Of a DNA stretch of 37,128 nt, positions 23,464 to 35,127 are shown piece by piece. How positions within the stretch are numbered: the stretch's first letter is position 1; every line of letters starts with the position of its first letter. A program made the translations under genes and the position numbers. The notes below the pieces were generated by a model. That model had not been told where the DNA came from and made no database searches. It worked only from the letters and a program-made list of their open reading frames with translations. The DNA comes from an uncultured Roseburia sp. (GTDB lineage: Bacteria > Bacillota > Clostridia > Lachnospirales > Lachnospiraceae): NCBI GenBank assembly GCA_944380515.1, contig CALWHT010000047.1:1-37128 (forward strand). Direction: 5' to 3'.

Positions 23464-25705
23464 GATACTGAAGCGGGCTAATCCCATTATATTTTTTGAA
23501 CATCCGGTTAAAATGCTCGGCATTATGATAACCGACCATCTCCGCAATCTCATAGATTTTAAAGCTGGTATTTTTCAGGAGCTCCTTCGCCTTCTGCAAT
23601 CGAAGCTCCGTGAGATACACACTGAACTTTTCCCCTGTCTCCTTCGTAAAACGATTCGAAAAATATTTTTCATTCAATCCCACATAATTTGCCACGCTTG
23701 AAAGGCTAAGCTCCGCATTTTCATAATTATCGGCAATGTAACGCTTCGCCCTGACAATCAAATCCGTCTCGGAAATATTCAGCTTTGAGGCGGAATAGTC
23801 GATAATCCAGGCGAAATAGTTGGTCAACCAGAGCTTGAGGCTGCGTATATCCGTCATCCGCTCAATTTTTTCCCGATAATTATAGTCTGTACCGAACACC
23901 TCGGAAAAATTCATATTCTGCCGGTCAAAATAACGGCTGATGGCAAATACCGCCGCATACATCTTCGTTTTTGCCTCCGGCAGACCACAATCCGCCATCT
24001 GTGCGAATAGCCGCTCACGCTCCAGCACACAGTTTTTATCGTCGGCGATATAAAGCGCCTTGGCCAGTCCCTCATACTGCCCCGCCTCCCGGCAGACCTC
24101 CGCAAGCCAGGCCCCGTCCCGCTCCAAATCAATGACTGCCATCCTTCCGCAGAGATGATAAAACGGCATCATCCGGTCAAGCTCACCAAGCATCAGACTC
24201 ATTACCCCGGAATCCGTATTCCTTTGCCCGACGCAGACCGCATAAACAATCTCCTGTTCATTTTCCGCAATTCTTTGCAGCTCGGCCACAAGTGAAAGAA
24301 GCTTCTCCCGGTATTCGTTCTCTGCTGCGCGGTAATAAATATATACTGACTTGCGCGTCTGCGCCGCCAGGAAACAGCGGGAGGCAAATCTCGGATTGCG
24401 CTCAAAGCCAAGCCGCAGCTGCCGAAGCCCCTCGGCATCCTCCTCGCCGCCGGAAATCCCCGGCGCATAGAGCTTCACCAATACATAGGGATCCCGGAAC
24501 AGCTCTGCCATGCGGTCTGCTGTCTTCGGCGTCAGGCTGCGCTTAACAGCGATTTCCTTAAAATAGTCCTCCGGCGTATCCCTTGCCGCCCGTACCTTTT
24601 CCTCATATTCATTAATCAGAGCCTTTAATGTCCGACCCATCGCATTAAACCGGTGTATCATCGTGCGGATTTCATATTGTCCGCTCGGTGCGATATGTAC
24701 ATTGAGATTTCCGTCCTCAATCTGTTTCAGCCCGTCGCTGATCTGCTCCACCGGACGGATAATACTGCGCAGGAAATACCGTGAAAAATATCCCGCCAGA
24801 AAAAACACCAATAACGCGGCCCCAAGCACCCAGGCCGCCGTGTGCCAGAAATCCGCAGTCAGCTCCGATGTGGGGATGTAGCTTTTCGCGTACCACACTG
24901 TATCATAGAGCGGAATCCTGGATGTAATGCAGGTATACTCCGATTCCGGAAATTCCCTGTCATCTGTCGCGTAAATCACCTGACCGGATGCGTCCACAAT
25001 CTGCATGATTCCCAGCTTATTTTTACCATCAAGATAATCACGGTTATAGTCCTTAATGCGCTCCGAAGCCGCCGTCACCTGATAATACATAATCATCTCA
25101 ATCCTGCTTGTGGAATCCGTAATAATGCTGGGCGAAAGTGCAAACACCAGTACCATGGTGTCCTTCCTGCTGCCCATATACAGATCATTGACGCTCTCCG
25201 TATCGTAGGAACCGACATAGACAGTATTTCGGTTCTCGAGGGCAGCCTGATACCAGTCCTCCTGCCGGATTTCATCCATGGGTCTGGTAATTTCATTTTT
25301 CACATAAATCTCCCTGCCGTCGTACATCGCAAAATTAATGGAAATGACATCCGTCACCGGCTCAAAAATCATGTTGACCGTCTGCGCGAGCTTCTTCTCA
25401 TTTTCGTGACGCAGACTCACATTTTCCACATCCGCGGCAGCGGCATAGGCAAGCACCTGATTATTGTCCGCATAAAGCATGTGAGACAGGCGCATGGACA
25501 TCACATCCACGTCGGAGAGCAGTTCGGCAATGACCGTCTCCTGCGCGCGGTCGATATTCTCCAGCGCCTGTCTTTTAAACTGCTGATTCAATGCCAGCAG
25601 TGCAACAATAAATACCAAAAAAAGCGGTATGGCAATGAGCCCCAAAAACAACCCGTAATAAAGCCTTTTCAGCGGCAGATGCTCACACTTGCCTCGCAAA
25701 TCCAT
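23450..25705 (-). CDS. Membrane-bound sensor/transcription factor: extracellular domain, HAMP, AraC-type HTH
   Basis: 751 residues. Transmembrane helix 1 at about 17-40, an extracellular region (40-285) resembling a double Cache ligand-binding domain, transmembrane helix 2 at about 288-310, then HAMP (310-365: RSIIRPVEQISDGLKQIEDGNLNV). A middle region of unknown fold follows (400-640), then two AraC helix-turn-helix motifs at the C-terminus (about 650-751, with LSLSSVANYVGLNEKYFSNRF and YEIAEMVGYHNAEHFNRMF). There is no kinase domain, so the protein would sense sugar outside the cell and bind DNA while in the membrane, like B. subtilis YesS. It lies 96 bp after the GH3 gene, with its own candidate promoter. 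Confidence 0.88.
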   Translation of the reverse strand: MDLRGKCEHLPLKRLYYGLFLGLIAIPLFLVFIVALLALNQQFKRQALENIDRAQETVIAELLSDVDVMSMRLSHMLYADNNQVLAYAAAADVENVSLRHENEKKLAQTVNMIFEPVTDVISINFAMYDGREIYVKNEITRPMDEIRQEDWYQAALENRNTVYVGSYDTESVNDLYMGSRKDTMVLVFALSPSIITDSTSRIEMIMYYQVTAASERIKDYNRDYLDGKNKLGIMQIVDASGQVIYATDDREFPESEYTCITSRIPLYDTVWYAKSYIPTSELTADFWHTAAWVLGAALLVFFLAGYFSRYFLRSIIRPVEQISDGLKQIEDGNLNVHIAPSGQYEIRTMIHRFNAMGRTLKALINEYEEKVRAARDTPEDYFKEIAVKRSLTPKTADRMAELFRDPYVLVKLYAPGISGGEEDAEGLRQLRLGFERNPRFASRCFLAAQTRKSVYIYYRAAENEYREKLLSLVAELQRIAENEQEIVYAVCVGQRNTDSGVMSLMLGELDRMMPFYHLCGRMAVIDLERDGAWLAEVCREAGQYEGLAKALYIADDKNCVLERERLFAQMADCGLPEAKTKMYAAVFAISRYFDRQNMNFSEVFGTDYNYREKIERMTDIRSLKLWLTNYFAWIIDYSASKLNISETDLIVRAKRYIADNYENAELSLSSVANYVGLNEKYFSNRFTKETGEKFSVYLTELRLQKAKELLKNTSFKIYEIAEMVGYHNAEHFNRMFKKYNGISPLQYRKTM

Positions 25706-25758
25706 AACCTGTTATCCCCCATTTTCCCTGCCCTTCTACAACTGCTACAATCTTAGGA

Positions 25759-25786
25759 GTTTTACACCTCGATATGCTTTTGTCAA
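25759..25786 (-). promoter_or_regulatory. Candidate promoter of the membrane-bound AraC gene
   Basis: On the minus strand, a perfect TTGACA (25781-25786), a 16-bp spacer and TAAAAC (25759-25764). Confidence 0.5.
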
Positions 25787-25801
25787 GTGCTCCTGTTCCC
25801 T

Positions 25802-28591
25802 CTATCTTTCCTCAAATTCCAGCCATTCGATTTCCAGCTCAGGCTTTACATACGCAAGGCGCAGCTCATAATAGCCTTCCTCCAGCTCCGCCTGAATGAG
25901 CTTTTCGGTAATTTTCCTGCCCTCCGTTCCGGCAATCTGAACCGTGCGCAGCAGCTCTCCGTTCATATAAATATTGGCCGCGGCCTGCGCCAGATTACCG
26001 GCGGGTGAACTCATTCTTACCGCCACGGCATAAACTCCCGGTTTTTCCACCCGGATCCACTGCGGCTCCTCAGTAATGTGCAGCCGCTTCTCTGTCTGAA
26101 TGGAAACGGGCTTTTCGGGAGCGCCGTCCGGCAATATCTTTTGAGCTTTCAGCCGCAGCGGCTCCCCGAGCGGTTTGAGCGGACGCTTCATCACAGGCGC
26201 CGCAAGCAGGAAACGACAGATATTCCCTGCGCAGCGCTGCAGTTCGCCTACGGTCAGCGTCCCCGCAGCAAGCGCCTCAAGCGTATCATCCCCCATGGAA
26301 TTGACCTCCGCCCCGTTGTTGTTCACCACCATATATAAATCATTCTGGGCACGGACCATAAAGGAGGTATGCGTCCTGTCTGCCGGCCCTCCCTCTGCCA
26401 CATCATTCATCTGCGCCCACCAGTCGGTCATCACAATTCCCTGATATCCCCACTCGTTACGCAGAACCGTGGTAGTCAGATCATAATTGGACGCCGCCCA
26501 GTGTCCGTTGATCGGATTATAGGAGGTCATAATCGAAACAGCTCCTCCCTCTTTCACCGCGATTTCAAAACCCTTTAAATAAATTTCGCGGAGCGCGCGC
26601 TCCGATACCACCGAATTTACCGTATGGCGCGCTTTTTCCTGATTATTTGCCGCAAAATGCTTGACTGTCGCCGCAGCGCCGCTTTTTCCGATTCCCCGGA
26701 CCGCCGCCGCCGCAAAATGCCCCGATACATACGGATCCTCACTGAAATATTCGAAATTCCTGCCGTTGAGCGGATAGCGGTGGATATTGATGCCCGGGCC
26801 TAAGAGCGTGTCGATTTCATTTTCCACAAGCTCCCTTCCCTCCATCTCATAGAGCTCCTCCATCAGCGGAACATTAAAGGTACACGCGAGCAGCGTTCCA
26901 ATCGGAAGCTGTGTTGCCTTCGCCCCGTTTTCCATACGGATACCGGAAGGACCGTCCGCGGCGCAGGCAATCGGAATACCGTAGCTATAAAGGCTATCGC
27001 TGACTCCGCCGAACGCGGACGCCGTTCCCGCCGTCACCTTCGGACTGCTCATACCCTCACCGCGGACAAGCTCTGCCAGTTCCCGGTCAGAAAGCTGCGC
27101 GATGAACGCGTCAAGCTCTGCCCTTCCCTCCGCCACATCGCAAAGACGGATACCGCGGTCCCCGGTCTGCGGCAGTGCCTTCGGAATCGCCGCCTCCATC
27201 CGTTTCCGTAAATCAACGGTCTGCACCGGCACCGGTTCGCAAACCATTTCATATGTTTTATTTTCATTTTGTTTTCCGGGCTTTAAGCGCGTAAACTGCT
27301 GCACCGGCGCGAGCGCCTCCTGCAATTCCTCCGTCACCAGCAGGCTTTCCACACGGTAAGCCTCCGCGCCGCAAATCTCCGCCGCTTTTACATTTCTCAC
27401 ACTGCTGCCGACATAGAGAACATAATCGCCCGGCTCGAGCACATAGCAGGACTTATGCCCGGTTGCGCCGCTGTCATCATAGGAGGCCATGCGTCTTACC
27501 GGAATCGAAAGCGTAAGCTCCTGCACCTCTCCCGGCAAAAGCTCCCTGGTTTTTTCAAAGGCACATAATGTTTTCACCGGTTTTCCGAGCACTCCCTGGG
27601 GTGCGCCGACATACGCCTGCACCACCTCCTTGCCCTTCCTGTTCCCGGTATTGGTAACGGTTACCGGCAGTGACAGGACTGCATCGGCCCCGCTGCCGTT
27701 CACGCTTGCCGGATTTACATCAATCGAAAATGTCGTGTAGGAGAGTCCGAACCCGAATTCATACAGCACCTTTTCGGGGCAGAAGGTCTCAAAATAGCGG
27801 TAGCCCACATAAATATCCTCCGCATAGATATTCTCTGTCTCACCGCCGAAATACTCCGCCGCGGGATAATCCGCAAGCCGGCGGGCAATCGTATCATTCA
27901 GCTTTCCGCTTGGCGTAACGTCCCCGCAAAGTAAATCCGCCACGGCGCTTCCGCCCTCCATACCGCCCTGCCAGATATAAAGAACCGCCTTAATATGTCC
28001 CTGATACGCAGAATCTTCCACCCAGCTCATATCGATGATGTTTGACACATTTAACAGAACCGCGACCTGCTCGAACTGCTCCGTCACCCGGCGCAGGTTC
28101 TCCTTCTCCCGCTCCGTCAGACGGTAGCTGCCGTCCTCATCGGTATAATCCTTGTCCTCCCCCGCTGTCCGTCCGATGATAAATAATGCTTTCTCGGACT
28201 TTTTGCGTGCATTGGCGGCAATTTCCTCCGTAATCTCCATTTCCTCCTGGTGCCACGGCTCTGCCGCCCAGCCGCCGCCCCCGTTGTCAAACGGATGCTC
28301 CGTCAGCCATGCCTCATAAAGCGCTGTAAGCTCCTCATTGACGGAAAGCTTCGGACACCCTCGCATCCCGTCCAGAATATTCTTTACATAGGGAACGTTT
28401 ACGCTTCCTCCCGAGCCAGTTCCGCTGCGGTAGTAATCAATCTGACTGCGCCCGAACACCGATACCGTTTCCTCCGGTGCAAGCGGCAGCATCGCCCCTT
28501 CATTTTTCAGAAGGACGGCTCCCTCTGCCGCCGCCTTTCTGCAGCATTCCGCAAAACGGACCGCCGGCATTCCCTTATCCCCGTTTTTCAT
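25802..28591 (-). CDS. GH3 beta-glucosidase with reversed (circularly permuted) domain order
   Basis: 929 residues. The GH3 C-terminal alpha/beta sandwich comes first (about 20-280, with EGAVLLKNEGAMLPL), then a fibronectin III-like domain (about 300-410, with YEFGFGLSYTTF). The catalytic TIM barrel follows (about 490-800), with nucleophile near D723 in MTDWW and substrate residues KHFAANNQE. Ordinary GH3 enzymes have the barrel first; the reversed order is known from Butyrivibrio fibrisolvens and Ruminococcus albus beta-glucosidases. A last part (about 830-929) has a CBM6-like pattern (PGVYAVAVRMSS, NIYMNGELL, GYYELRLAYV). No signal peptide, so intracellular. GGAGG nine bases before the ATG. 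Confidence 0.88.
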   Translation of the reverse strand: MKNGDKGMPAVRFAECCRKAAAEGAVLLKNEGAMLPLAPEETVSVFGRSQIDYYRSGTGSGGSVNVPYVKNILDGMRGCPKLSVNEELTALYEAWLTEHPFDNGGGGWAAEPWHQEEMEITEEIAANARKKSEKALFIIGRTAGEDKDYTDEDGSYRLTEREKENLRRVTEQFEQVAVLLNVSNIIDMSWVEDSAYQGHIKAVLYIWQGGMEGGSAVADLLCGDVTPSGKLNDTIARRLADYPAAEYFGGETENIYAEDIYVGYRYFETFCPEKVLYEFGFGLSYTTFSIDVNPASVNGSGADAVLSLPVTVTNTGNRKGKEVVQAYVGAPQGVLGKPVKTLCAFEKTRELLPGEVQELTLSIPVRRMASYDDSGATGHKSCYVLEPGDYVLYVGSSVRNVKAAEICGAEAYRVESLLVTEELQEALAPVQQFTRLKPGKQNENKTYEMVCEPVPVQTVDLRKRMEAAIPKALPQTGDRGIRLCDVAEGRAELDAFIAQLSDRELAELVRGEGMSSPKVTAGTASAFGGVSDSLYSYGIPIACAADGPSGIRMENGAKATQLPIGTLLACTFNVPLMEELYEMEGRELVENEIDTLLGPGINIHRYPLNGRNFEYFSEDPYVSGHFAAAAVRGIGKSGAAATVKHFAANNQEKARHTVNSVVSERALREIYLKGFEIAVKEGGAVSIMTSYNPINGHWAASNYDLTTTVLRNEWGYQGIVMTDWWAQMNDVAEGGPADRTHTSFMVRAQNDLYMVVNNNGAEVNSMGDDTLEALAAGTLTVGELQRCAGNICRFLLAAPVMKRPLKPLGEPLRLKAQKILPDGAPEKPVSIQTEKRLHITEEPQWIRVEKPGVYAVAVRMSSPAGNLAQAAANIYMNGELLRTVQIAGTEGRKITEKLIQAELEEGYYELRLAYVKPELEIEWLEFEER

Positions 28592-28678
28592 GATCTCTGT
28601 CCTCCTTGTCTTCTTTACGACCTGTCGTTATCTCTTATCTTAATCCCCGTCTGCTCCGTCCGCAAGGCATATAATGAC

Positions 28679-28707
28679 TTGATATTCGGTCGATTTTGAC
28701 TTATGAT
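28679..28707 (+). promoter_or_regulatory. Promoter of the divergent AraC-type regulator
   Basis: TTGATA (28679-28684), 17-bp spacer, TATGAT (28702-28707), 39 bp before the ATG. The GH3 gene starts on the other strand 88 bp away, so both may share operators; no clear GH3 promoter could be picked. Confidence 0.6.
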
Positions 28708-28746
28708 AAAAACAACATATCTGACTGCTGATGCGGAGGTATTTTT

Positions 28747-29610
28747 ATGCAAGAAACTACCCATGAAATTATCAGATCCAAACCAAAGCTTCCGGTTTAT
28801 TTTGATATTTACCGCTCCTGCAACTATATCGTCCCTAGCCATTGGCACAACCATGTGGAAATTCTTTTGGTCCTGGAAGGCTCCATGCACCTGATTTGCC
28901 GGGAGGAATCCTATATGCTGCATAAAGGAGATCTGTTTCTCGTCAATTCAGGCGATATTCACTACACGCGGAGCGTCGGTGACTGTCTGGCGCTGCTGCT
29001 TCAGGTTCCCTTTGAATTTTTAAACCTTCTTCTGCCCGGCTTTGGAGCGGTAAGGTTTCAGGAATATTTTTCCGGCAATGCGCATCAAACGGATTCTCAT
29101 TTTACCGCCATGGTCCGTCATCTGCTCTGTATGAAGGATTTATACGAAAACGAAAAAGATGGCTACCAGTTTTTATTTGGCAGCCACCTTCATGAATTTC
29201 TCTATTTACTTTACACTGCTTACCGCCTGCCCGATGTCCCGGCAGCGACGGAGCAGGATTTAAAAACCTTAAACCGGCTCAAGCATATTATTACATATGT
29301 CGAGGAGCACTACGCGGAGCCGCTTTCCCTCTCCGGAATTTCCCGGTACTTCGCCTTAAATCCGGAGTATTTCTGCCGCTATTTTAAAAAAAATATGGGC
29401 TTTACCTTCCTTGAATATGTAAATATGGTCCGTCTTGCGCACATTTACTCCGACCTGCTGGAAACCGCCGACAGTATCACGGAAATTCAGCAGCGCCACG
29501 GCTTCACCAATTATAAGGTATTCAACCGCATGTTCAAGGAAGTATACGGCTGCACGCCCTCAAAGCTGCGCAGCCGTCTAATAACCGATGGGACGGTTCC
29601 CGGCCTTTAA
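28747..29610 (+). CDS. AraC-family transcription regulator with N-terminal cupin domain
   Basis: 287 residues. The N-terminal cupin (about 15-100, with SHWHNHVEILLVLEGSMHL and KGDLFLVNSGDIHY) probably binds a sugar. The C-terminal AraC DNA-binding domain (about 180-280) holds LSLSGISRYFALNPEYFCRYF and TEIQQRHGFTNYKVFNRMF. Divergent from the GH3 gene, so probably the local regulator of the sugar locus. GGAGG precedes the ATG. Its 3' end overlaps the end of atpC on the other strand by 33 bp, and no terminator is visible. Confidence 0.9.
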   Translation: MQETTHEIIRSKPKLPVYFDIYRSCNYIVPSHWHNHVEILLVLEGSMHLICREESYMLHKGDLFLVNSGDIHYTRSVGDCLALLLQVPFEFLNLLLPGFGAVRFQEYFSGNAHQTDSHFTAMVRHLLCMKDLYENEKDGYQFLFGSHLHEFLYLLYTAYRLPDVPAATEQDLKTLNRLKHIITYVEEHYAEPLSLSGISRYFALNPEYFCRYFKKNMGFTFLEYVNMVRLAHIYSDLLETADSITEIQQRHGFTNYKVFNRMFKEVYGCTPSKLRSRLITDGTVPGL

Positions 29611-29994
29611 GCGGGCCATCGCTCTTGCAAGGGAAGCCTTGGAACGGTGGTACTCCTCGATACTCTGCTTCTGCCGGAGCTGCTCCTGCGCACGCTCCTT
29701 CGCCTCCTGGGCTCTTCTCATATCAATTTCCTCGGGCGATTCGCAGGTGTCGACAATCACCGTCGCGCGGTTATTGATAATCTGCGCAAATCCCGGTCCG
29801 GTCACGCCGCAGATGTCATTTCCGTTCTCCTCACGAATATGGATTTCCCCGATTTCCACGGCAAACACCATATTTTCATGGTGCGCCTGGATCGCCTTGA
29901 AGCCGTCGTGAAGCGGCAGAACAACCTGTGTGCACCGGCCGTCAAAAAATACCTTATCGCAGGCAATTACCTTTAAACTAAATGTATTGTTCAT
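29578..29994 (-). CDS. atpC: ATP synthase F1 epsilon subunit
   Basis: 138 residues from the ATG at 29994 (AGGAGG eight bases upstream; the GTG just before it is less well spaced). N-terminal beta-barrel (FSLKVIACDKVFFDG, VLPLHDGFKAIQAHH) and C-terminal two-helix hairpin rich in Arg/Ala/Glu. Central-stalk subunit that couples rotation and inhibits ATP hydrolysis. Last gene of the operon. Confidence 0.95.
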   Translation of the reverse strand: MNNTFSLKVIACDKVFFDGRCTQVVLPLHDGFKAIQAHHENMVFAVEIGEIHIREENGNDICGVTGPGFAQIINNRATVIVDTCESPEEIDMRRAQEAKERAQEQLRQKQSIEEYHRSKASLARAMARLKAGNRPIGY

Positions 29995-30006
29995 CACACA
30001 TTCCTC

Positions 30007-32327
<2,321 letters not shown>

Positions 32328-32333
32328 GTCCTA

Positions 32334-33836
32334 TCACCTGCTTTTAAATTCTTTGACTGCCTCTGTAATCTTTTCCGTCAGTTCATCATCCAACACCTTG
32401 TCCTGATTAATGGTATCTACGATATCCTTATGCTCCAGCCGGAAGAAATCCAGCATCTGCTCCTGAAAGCTCTTGATTTTTTTGACATCTACATCAAGCA
32501 GCAGCCGCTTATTCGCCGCCACCAGCGTAATAACCTGATCCGCCAGGCTCATCGGATGGCAGAGAGGCTGTTTTAACAGCTCCATTAAGCCCTTACCGTG
32601 CGTAAGCTGCTCCTTTGTCATTTCGTCCAAATCAGAGCTGAACTGTGTAAATACCTCCATTTCACGGTACTGCGCCAAATCAATTCGAATGGTGCCGGAA
32701 GCCTTTTTCATCGCCTTCGTCTGAGCGGCTCCGCCCACACGCGACACGGAAAGTCCGACATTGACCGCGGGGCGCATACCGGCATTAAACAAATCGCTCT
32801 CTAAGAAAATCTGTCCGTCCGTGATGGAAATCACATTGGTCGGTATATATGCCGAAACATCCCCCGCCTGCGTTTCGATAATCGGCAGCGCCGTAATAGA
32901 GCCGCCCCCCAGCTCATCACTCAACTTGCTCGAACGCTCCAGCAATCTGGAATGTAAGTAAAATACGTCACCCGGATACGCCTCACGTCCCGGCGAACGC
33001 TCCAGCAGCAGAGACAATGCACGGTAGGCTACCGCGTGCTTGGAAAGGTCATCATATACAATGAGCACGTCCTTTCCCTGATACATAAAGTACTCTGCCA
33101 AAGCGGTTCCGGCATACGGCGCGATGTACTGCAATGATGCCGATTCGCTTGCCGTGGAGGAAAGAACCACCGAATAATCCATGGCCCCGTGTTTTTCCAG
33201 CGTATTCACCAGCTTTGCGACCGTGGAAGCCTTCTGCCCAATCGCAACATAGATACAGATGACATCTTTTCCCTTCTGATTTAAAATCGTATCGACAGCA
33301 ATCGACGTCTTTCCGGTCTGCCTGTCGCCGATAATCAATTCCCTTTGTCCCCGGCCAATCGGAAACATAGCGTCAATCGCCAGAATTCCTGTCTCCATCG
33401 GCTGATTGACCGACTGCCTTTCCACAATTCCCGGAGCTTCCTGCTCAATGGCCCGGTAATCATCCGCCTTGATTTCACCTTTTCCGTCAATCGGAGCGCC
33501 AAGCGCATTGATAATTCTCCCAAGATAGGCATCCCCTACCGGCACGCCCGCTTTCTTCTTTGTCCTTGTTACCCTGGTTCCCTCTTTGATTTGGGTATCC
33601 TTACCCAGGATAATACACCCGATCTGGTCCCGCCTGATGTCCTGCACCATTCCGCGGATACCATTCTCAAAGATAACAATTTCGCCGTACATGGCATGAT
33701 CAATCCCGTAAATCGTCGCGATACCGTCGCCGACCCAGATGACCGTCCCGACCTCCTGGTCTTTGCTCACCATATCATAGTTTTCTATTTCTGTTTTCAG
33801 GATGGAGATAATCTCCTCTGAACTGATAGAACCCAC
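32334..33836 (-). CDS. atpA: ATP synthase F1 alpha subunit
   Basis: 500 residues. Non-catalytic nucleotide-binding subunit; P-loop GDRQTGKT at 170-177, and [20 protein letters not shown] and the arginine-finger region [13 protein letters not shown] are conserved. It starts 4 bp after atpH. Confidence 0.98.
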   Translation of the reverse strand: MGSISSEEIISILKTEIENYDMVSKDQEVGTVIWVGDGIATIYGIDHAMYGEIVIFENGIRGMVQDIRRDQIGCIILGKDTQIKEGTRVTRTKKKAGVPVGDAYLGRIINALGAPIDGKGEIKADDYRAIEQEAPGIVERQSVNQPMETGILAIDAMFPIGRGQRELIIGDRQTGKTSIAVDTILNQKGKDVICIYVAIGQKASTVAKLVNTLEKHGAMDYSVVLSSTASESASLQYIAPYAGTALAEYFMYQGKDVLIVYDDLSKHAVAYRALSLLLERSPGREAYPGDVFYLHSRLLERSSKLSDELGGGSITALPIIETQAGDVSAYIPTNVISITDGQIFLESDLFNAGMRPAVNVGLSVSRVGGAAQTKAMKKASGTIRIDLAQYREMEVFTQFSSDLDEMTKEQLTHGKGLMELLKQPLCHPMSLADQVITLVAANKRLLLDVDVKKIKSFQEQMLDFFRLEHKDIVDTINQDKVLDDELTEKITEAVKEFKSR

Positions 33837-33840
33837 GTTA

Positions 33841-34344
33841 TCACCTCCACGCCAAGCTTCGCTCTAAGCGATTTAAGCGTCCTTTCATGCTGTAGTCTTC
33901 CTCGATATCCCCTACGCGCAGAACAAATCCGCCAATCAGTTCCGGCTTTTTTTCCATAGAAAGCTGTACCGTCTCTTTTCCGTATCTTTTTTTCAGATAT
34001 GCCCTCATACCATCAAGCTGTTCCTCCGTGGGCTCCATGACATACTCAAGCTTCGCATGCAGTATTCCATGCGCCGCGTCAAACTGCCCGGCGTACGCCT
34101 CGAATATATCGTCAAGCAGCTCGGCCTCCTGATTGTCACATACCACCTTCAAAAAGCTTCTCATTTTTTCCGGAAAAATCCTATCCACCAGACGGTGCTT
34201 TTCATTTTTGGAAACGGCCGGACTTTTTAACGCCTTCTGCAATTCTGCGGTAAGGGAAAAAATACGTTTTGTCTCCTCGACTATCTCTTTTTCCACGCCC
34301 AGTTCATAAAGAACCACGCCGTAATTATTTGCCGTCTGCGTCAT
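33841..34344 (-). CDS. atpH: ATP synthase F1 delta subunit
   Basis: 167 residues. Peripheral-stalk protein; the N-terminal helical domain and the C-terminal motif with [11 protein letters not shown] are typical. Overlaps the atpF end by 20 bp. Confidence 0.93.
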   Translation of the reverse strand: MTQTANNYGVVLYELGVEKEIVEETKRIFSLTAELQKALKSPAVSKNEKHRLVDRIFPEKMRSFLKVVCDNQEAELLDDIFEAYAGQFDAAHGILHAKLEYVMEPTEEQLDGMRAYLKKRYGKETVQLSMEKKPELIGGFVLRVGDIEEDYSMKGRLNRLERSLAWR

Positions 34345-34831
34345 TCACTCCACCTGCTTTTGCCAAAAACTGTTCATACAGTAACTGGTTGTTTTCCCTG
34401 GTACTTGCTTCGCCCAGCACTTTTCCCGCAGCAGCCACTGCAAGTACTGCAATCTCTGACTGTAATTCCCGCACGGTTTTCTCCCGCTCCAGTTCCACAG
34501 CCTTATGTGCATTTCGGATAATGCGCTCGGCTTCCGCATCTGCCGCGTCAATCCGGCTCTCATACTCTGCCTGTGCGTTTTTCCTCGCCTGCTCTACAAT
34601 GCCTGCCGATTCCTCGTGAGCTTCCGCAAGCTGCTTTTCATACTGTGTCTTTAACTCGTCCGCCTGCTCTCTCTGCTTCCGGGCATCCTCAAGCTGCCCT
34701 TCAATCATGCTTTTGCGCTGCTCCATAATGTTTGTCACCGGGCGAATTAAAAATTTGCGAAGTGCCAAATAAAGAACGATGAGGTTAATAATGGTAAAGA
34801 TGACGTTCCAATCAATTCTTAATAATTCCAT
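34325..34831 (-). CDS. atpF: ATP synthase Fo b subunit
   Basis: 168 residues: one N-terminal membrane helix (about 8-28), then a long charged coiled coil (about 35-140) that forms the peripheral stalk. A single b gene, so a b2 homodimer is expected. Confidence 0.95.
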   Translation of the reverse strand: MELLRIDWNVIFTIINLIVLYLALRKFLIRPVTNIMEQRKSMIEGQLEDARKQREQADELKTQYEKQLAEAHEESAGIVEQARKNAQAEYESRIDAADAEAERIIRNAHKAVELEREKTVRELQSEIAVLAVAAAGKVLGEASTRENNQLLYEQFLAKAGGVNDADGK

Positions 34832-34850
34832 TCTCTACCAAATCCTTTCA

Positions 34851-35075
34851 CTAGCCTAAGAACAAGATGATTAAAATAGCGACTACCATACCGAAAATCG
34901 CGGTACCCTCTGCCAACGCACAGCCAAGCAGCAGCACCTTTGTAATCTTTCCGTCAGCCTCCGGCTGTCTTGCGATTGCGTCAGTTGCCTTTGAGGTGGC
35001 AAGGCCGATGCCTACGCCTGCTCCAATACCTGTCAATGCTGCGATACCTGCTCCAATAGCGATTAAAGATGTCAT
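34851..35075 (-). CDS. atpE: ATP synthase Fo c subunit (proton-type)
   Basis: 74 residues from the ATG at 35075 (AAGGAG nine bases upstream). Two-helix hairpin with polar loop ARQPEADGK and the ion-carrying E56 in ALAEGTAI. The Gln in helix 1 and the Ser/Thr after the Glu that bind sodium in Na+-type rings are absent (Ile and Gly here), so protons are the likely coupling ion. Confidence 0.95.
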   Translation of the reverse strand: MTSLIAIGAGIAALTGIGAGVGIGLATSKATDAIARQPEADGKITKVLLLGCALAEGTAIFGMVVAILIILFLG

Positions 35076-35127
35076 AATAATATTCTCCTTTTCTTTTTCT
35101 TTGTTCCACATCAGCTTTTACTTTTCC

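Noticed and set aside
29546-29577. Terminator for atpC inside the AraC gene
   Set aside because: A 7-bp CGGCTGC/GCAGCCG stem exists just after the atpC stop, but there is no T-run and it lies in coding sequence; not convincing.
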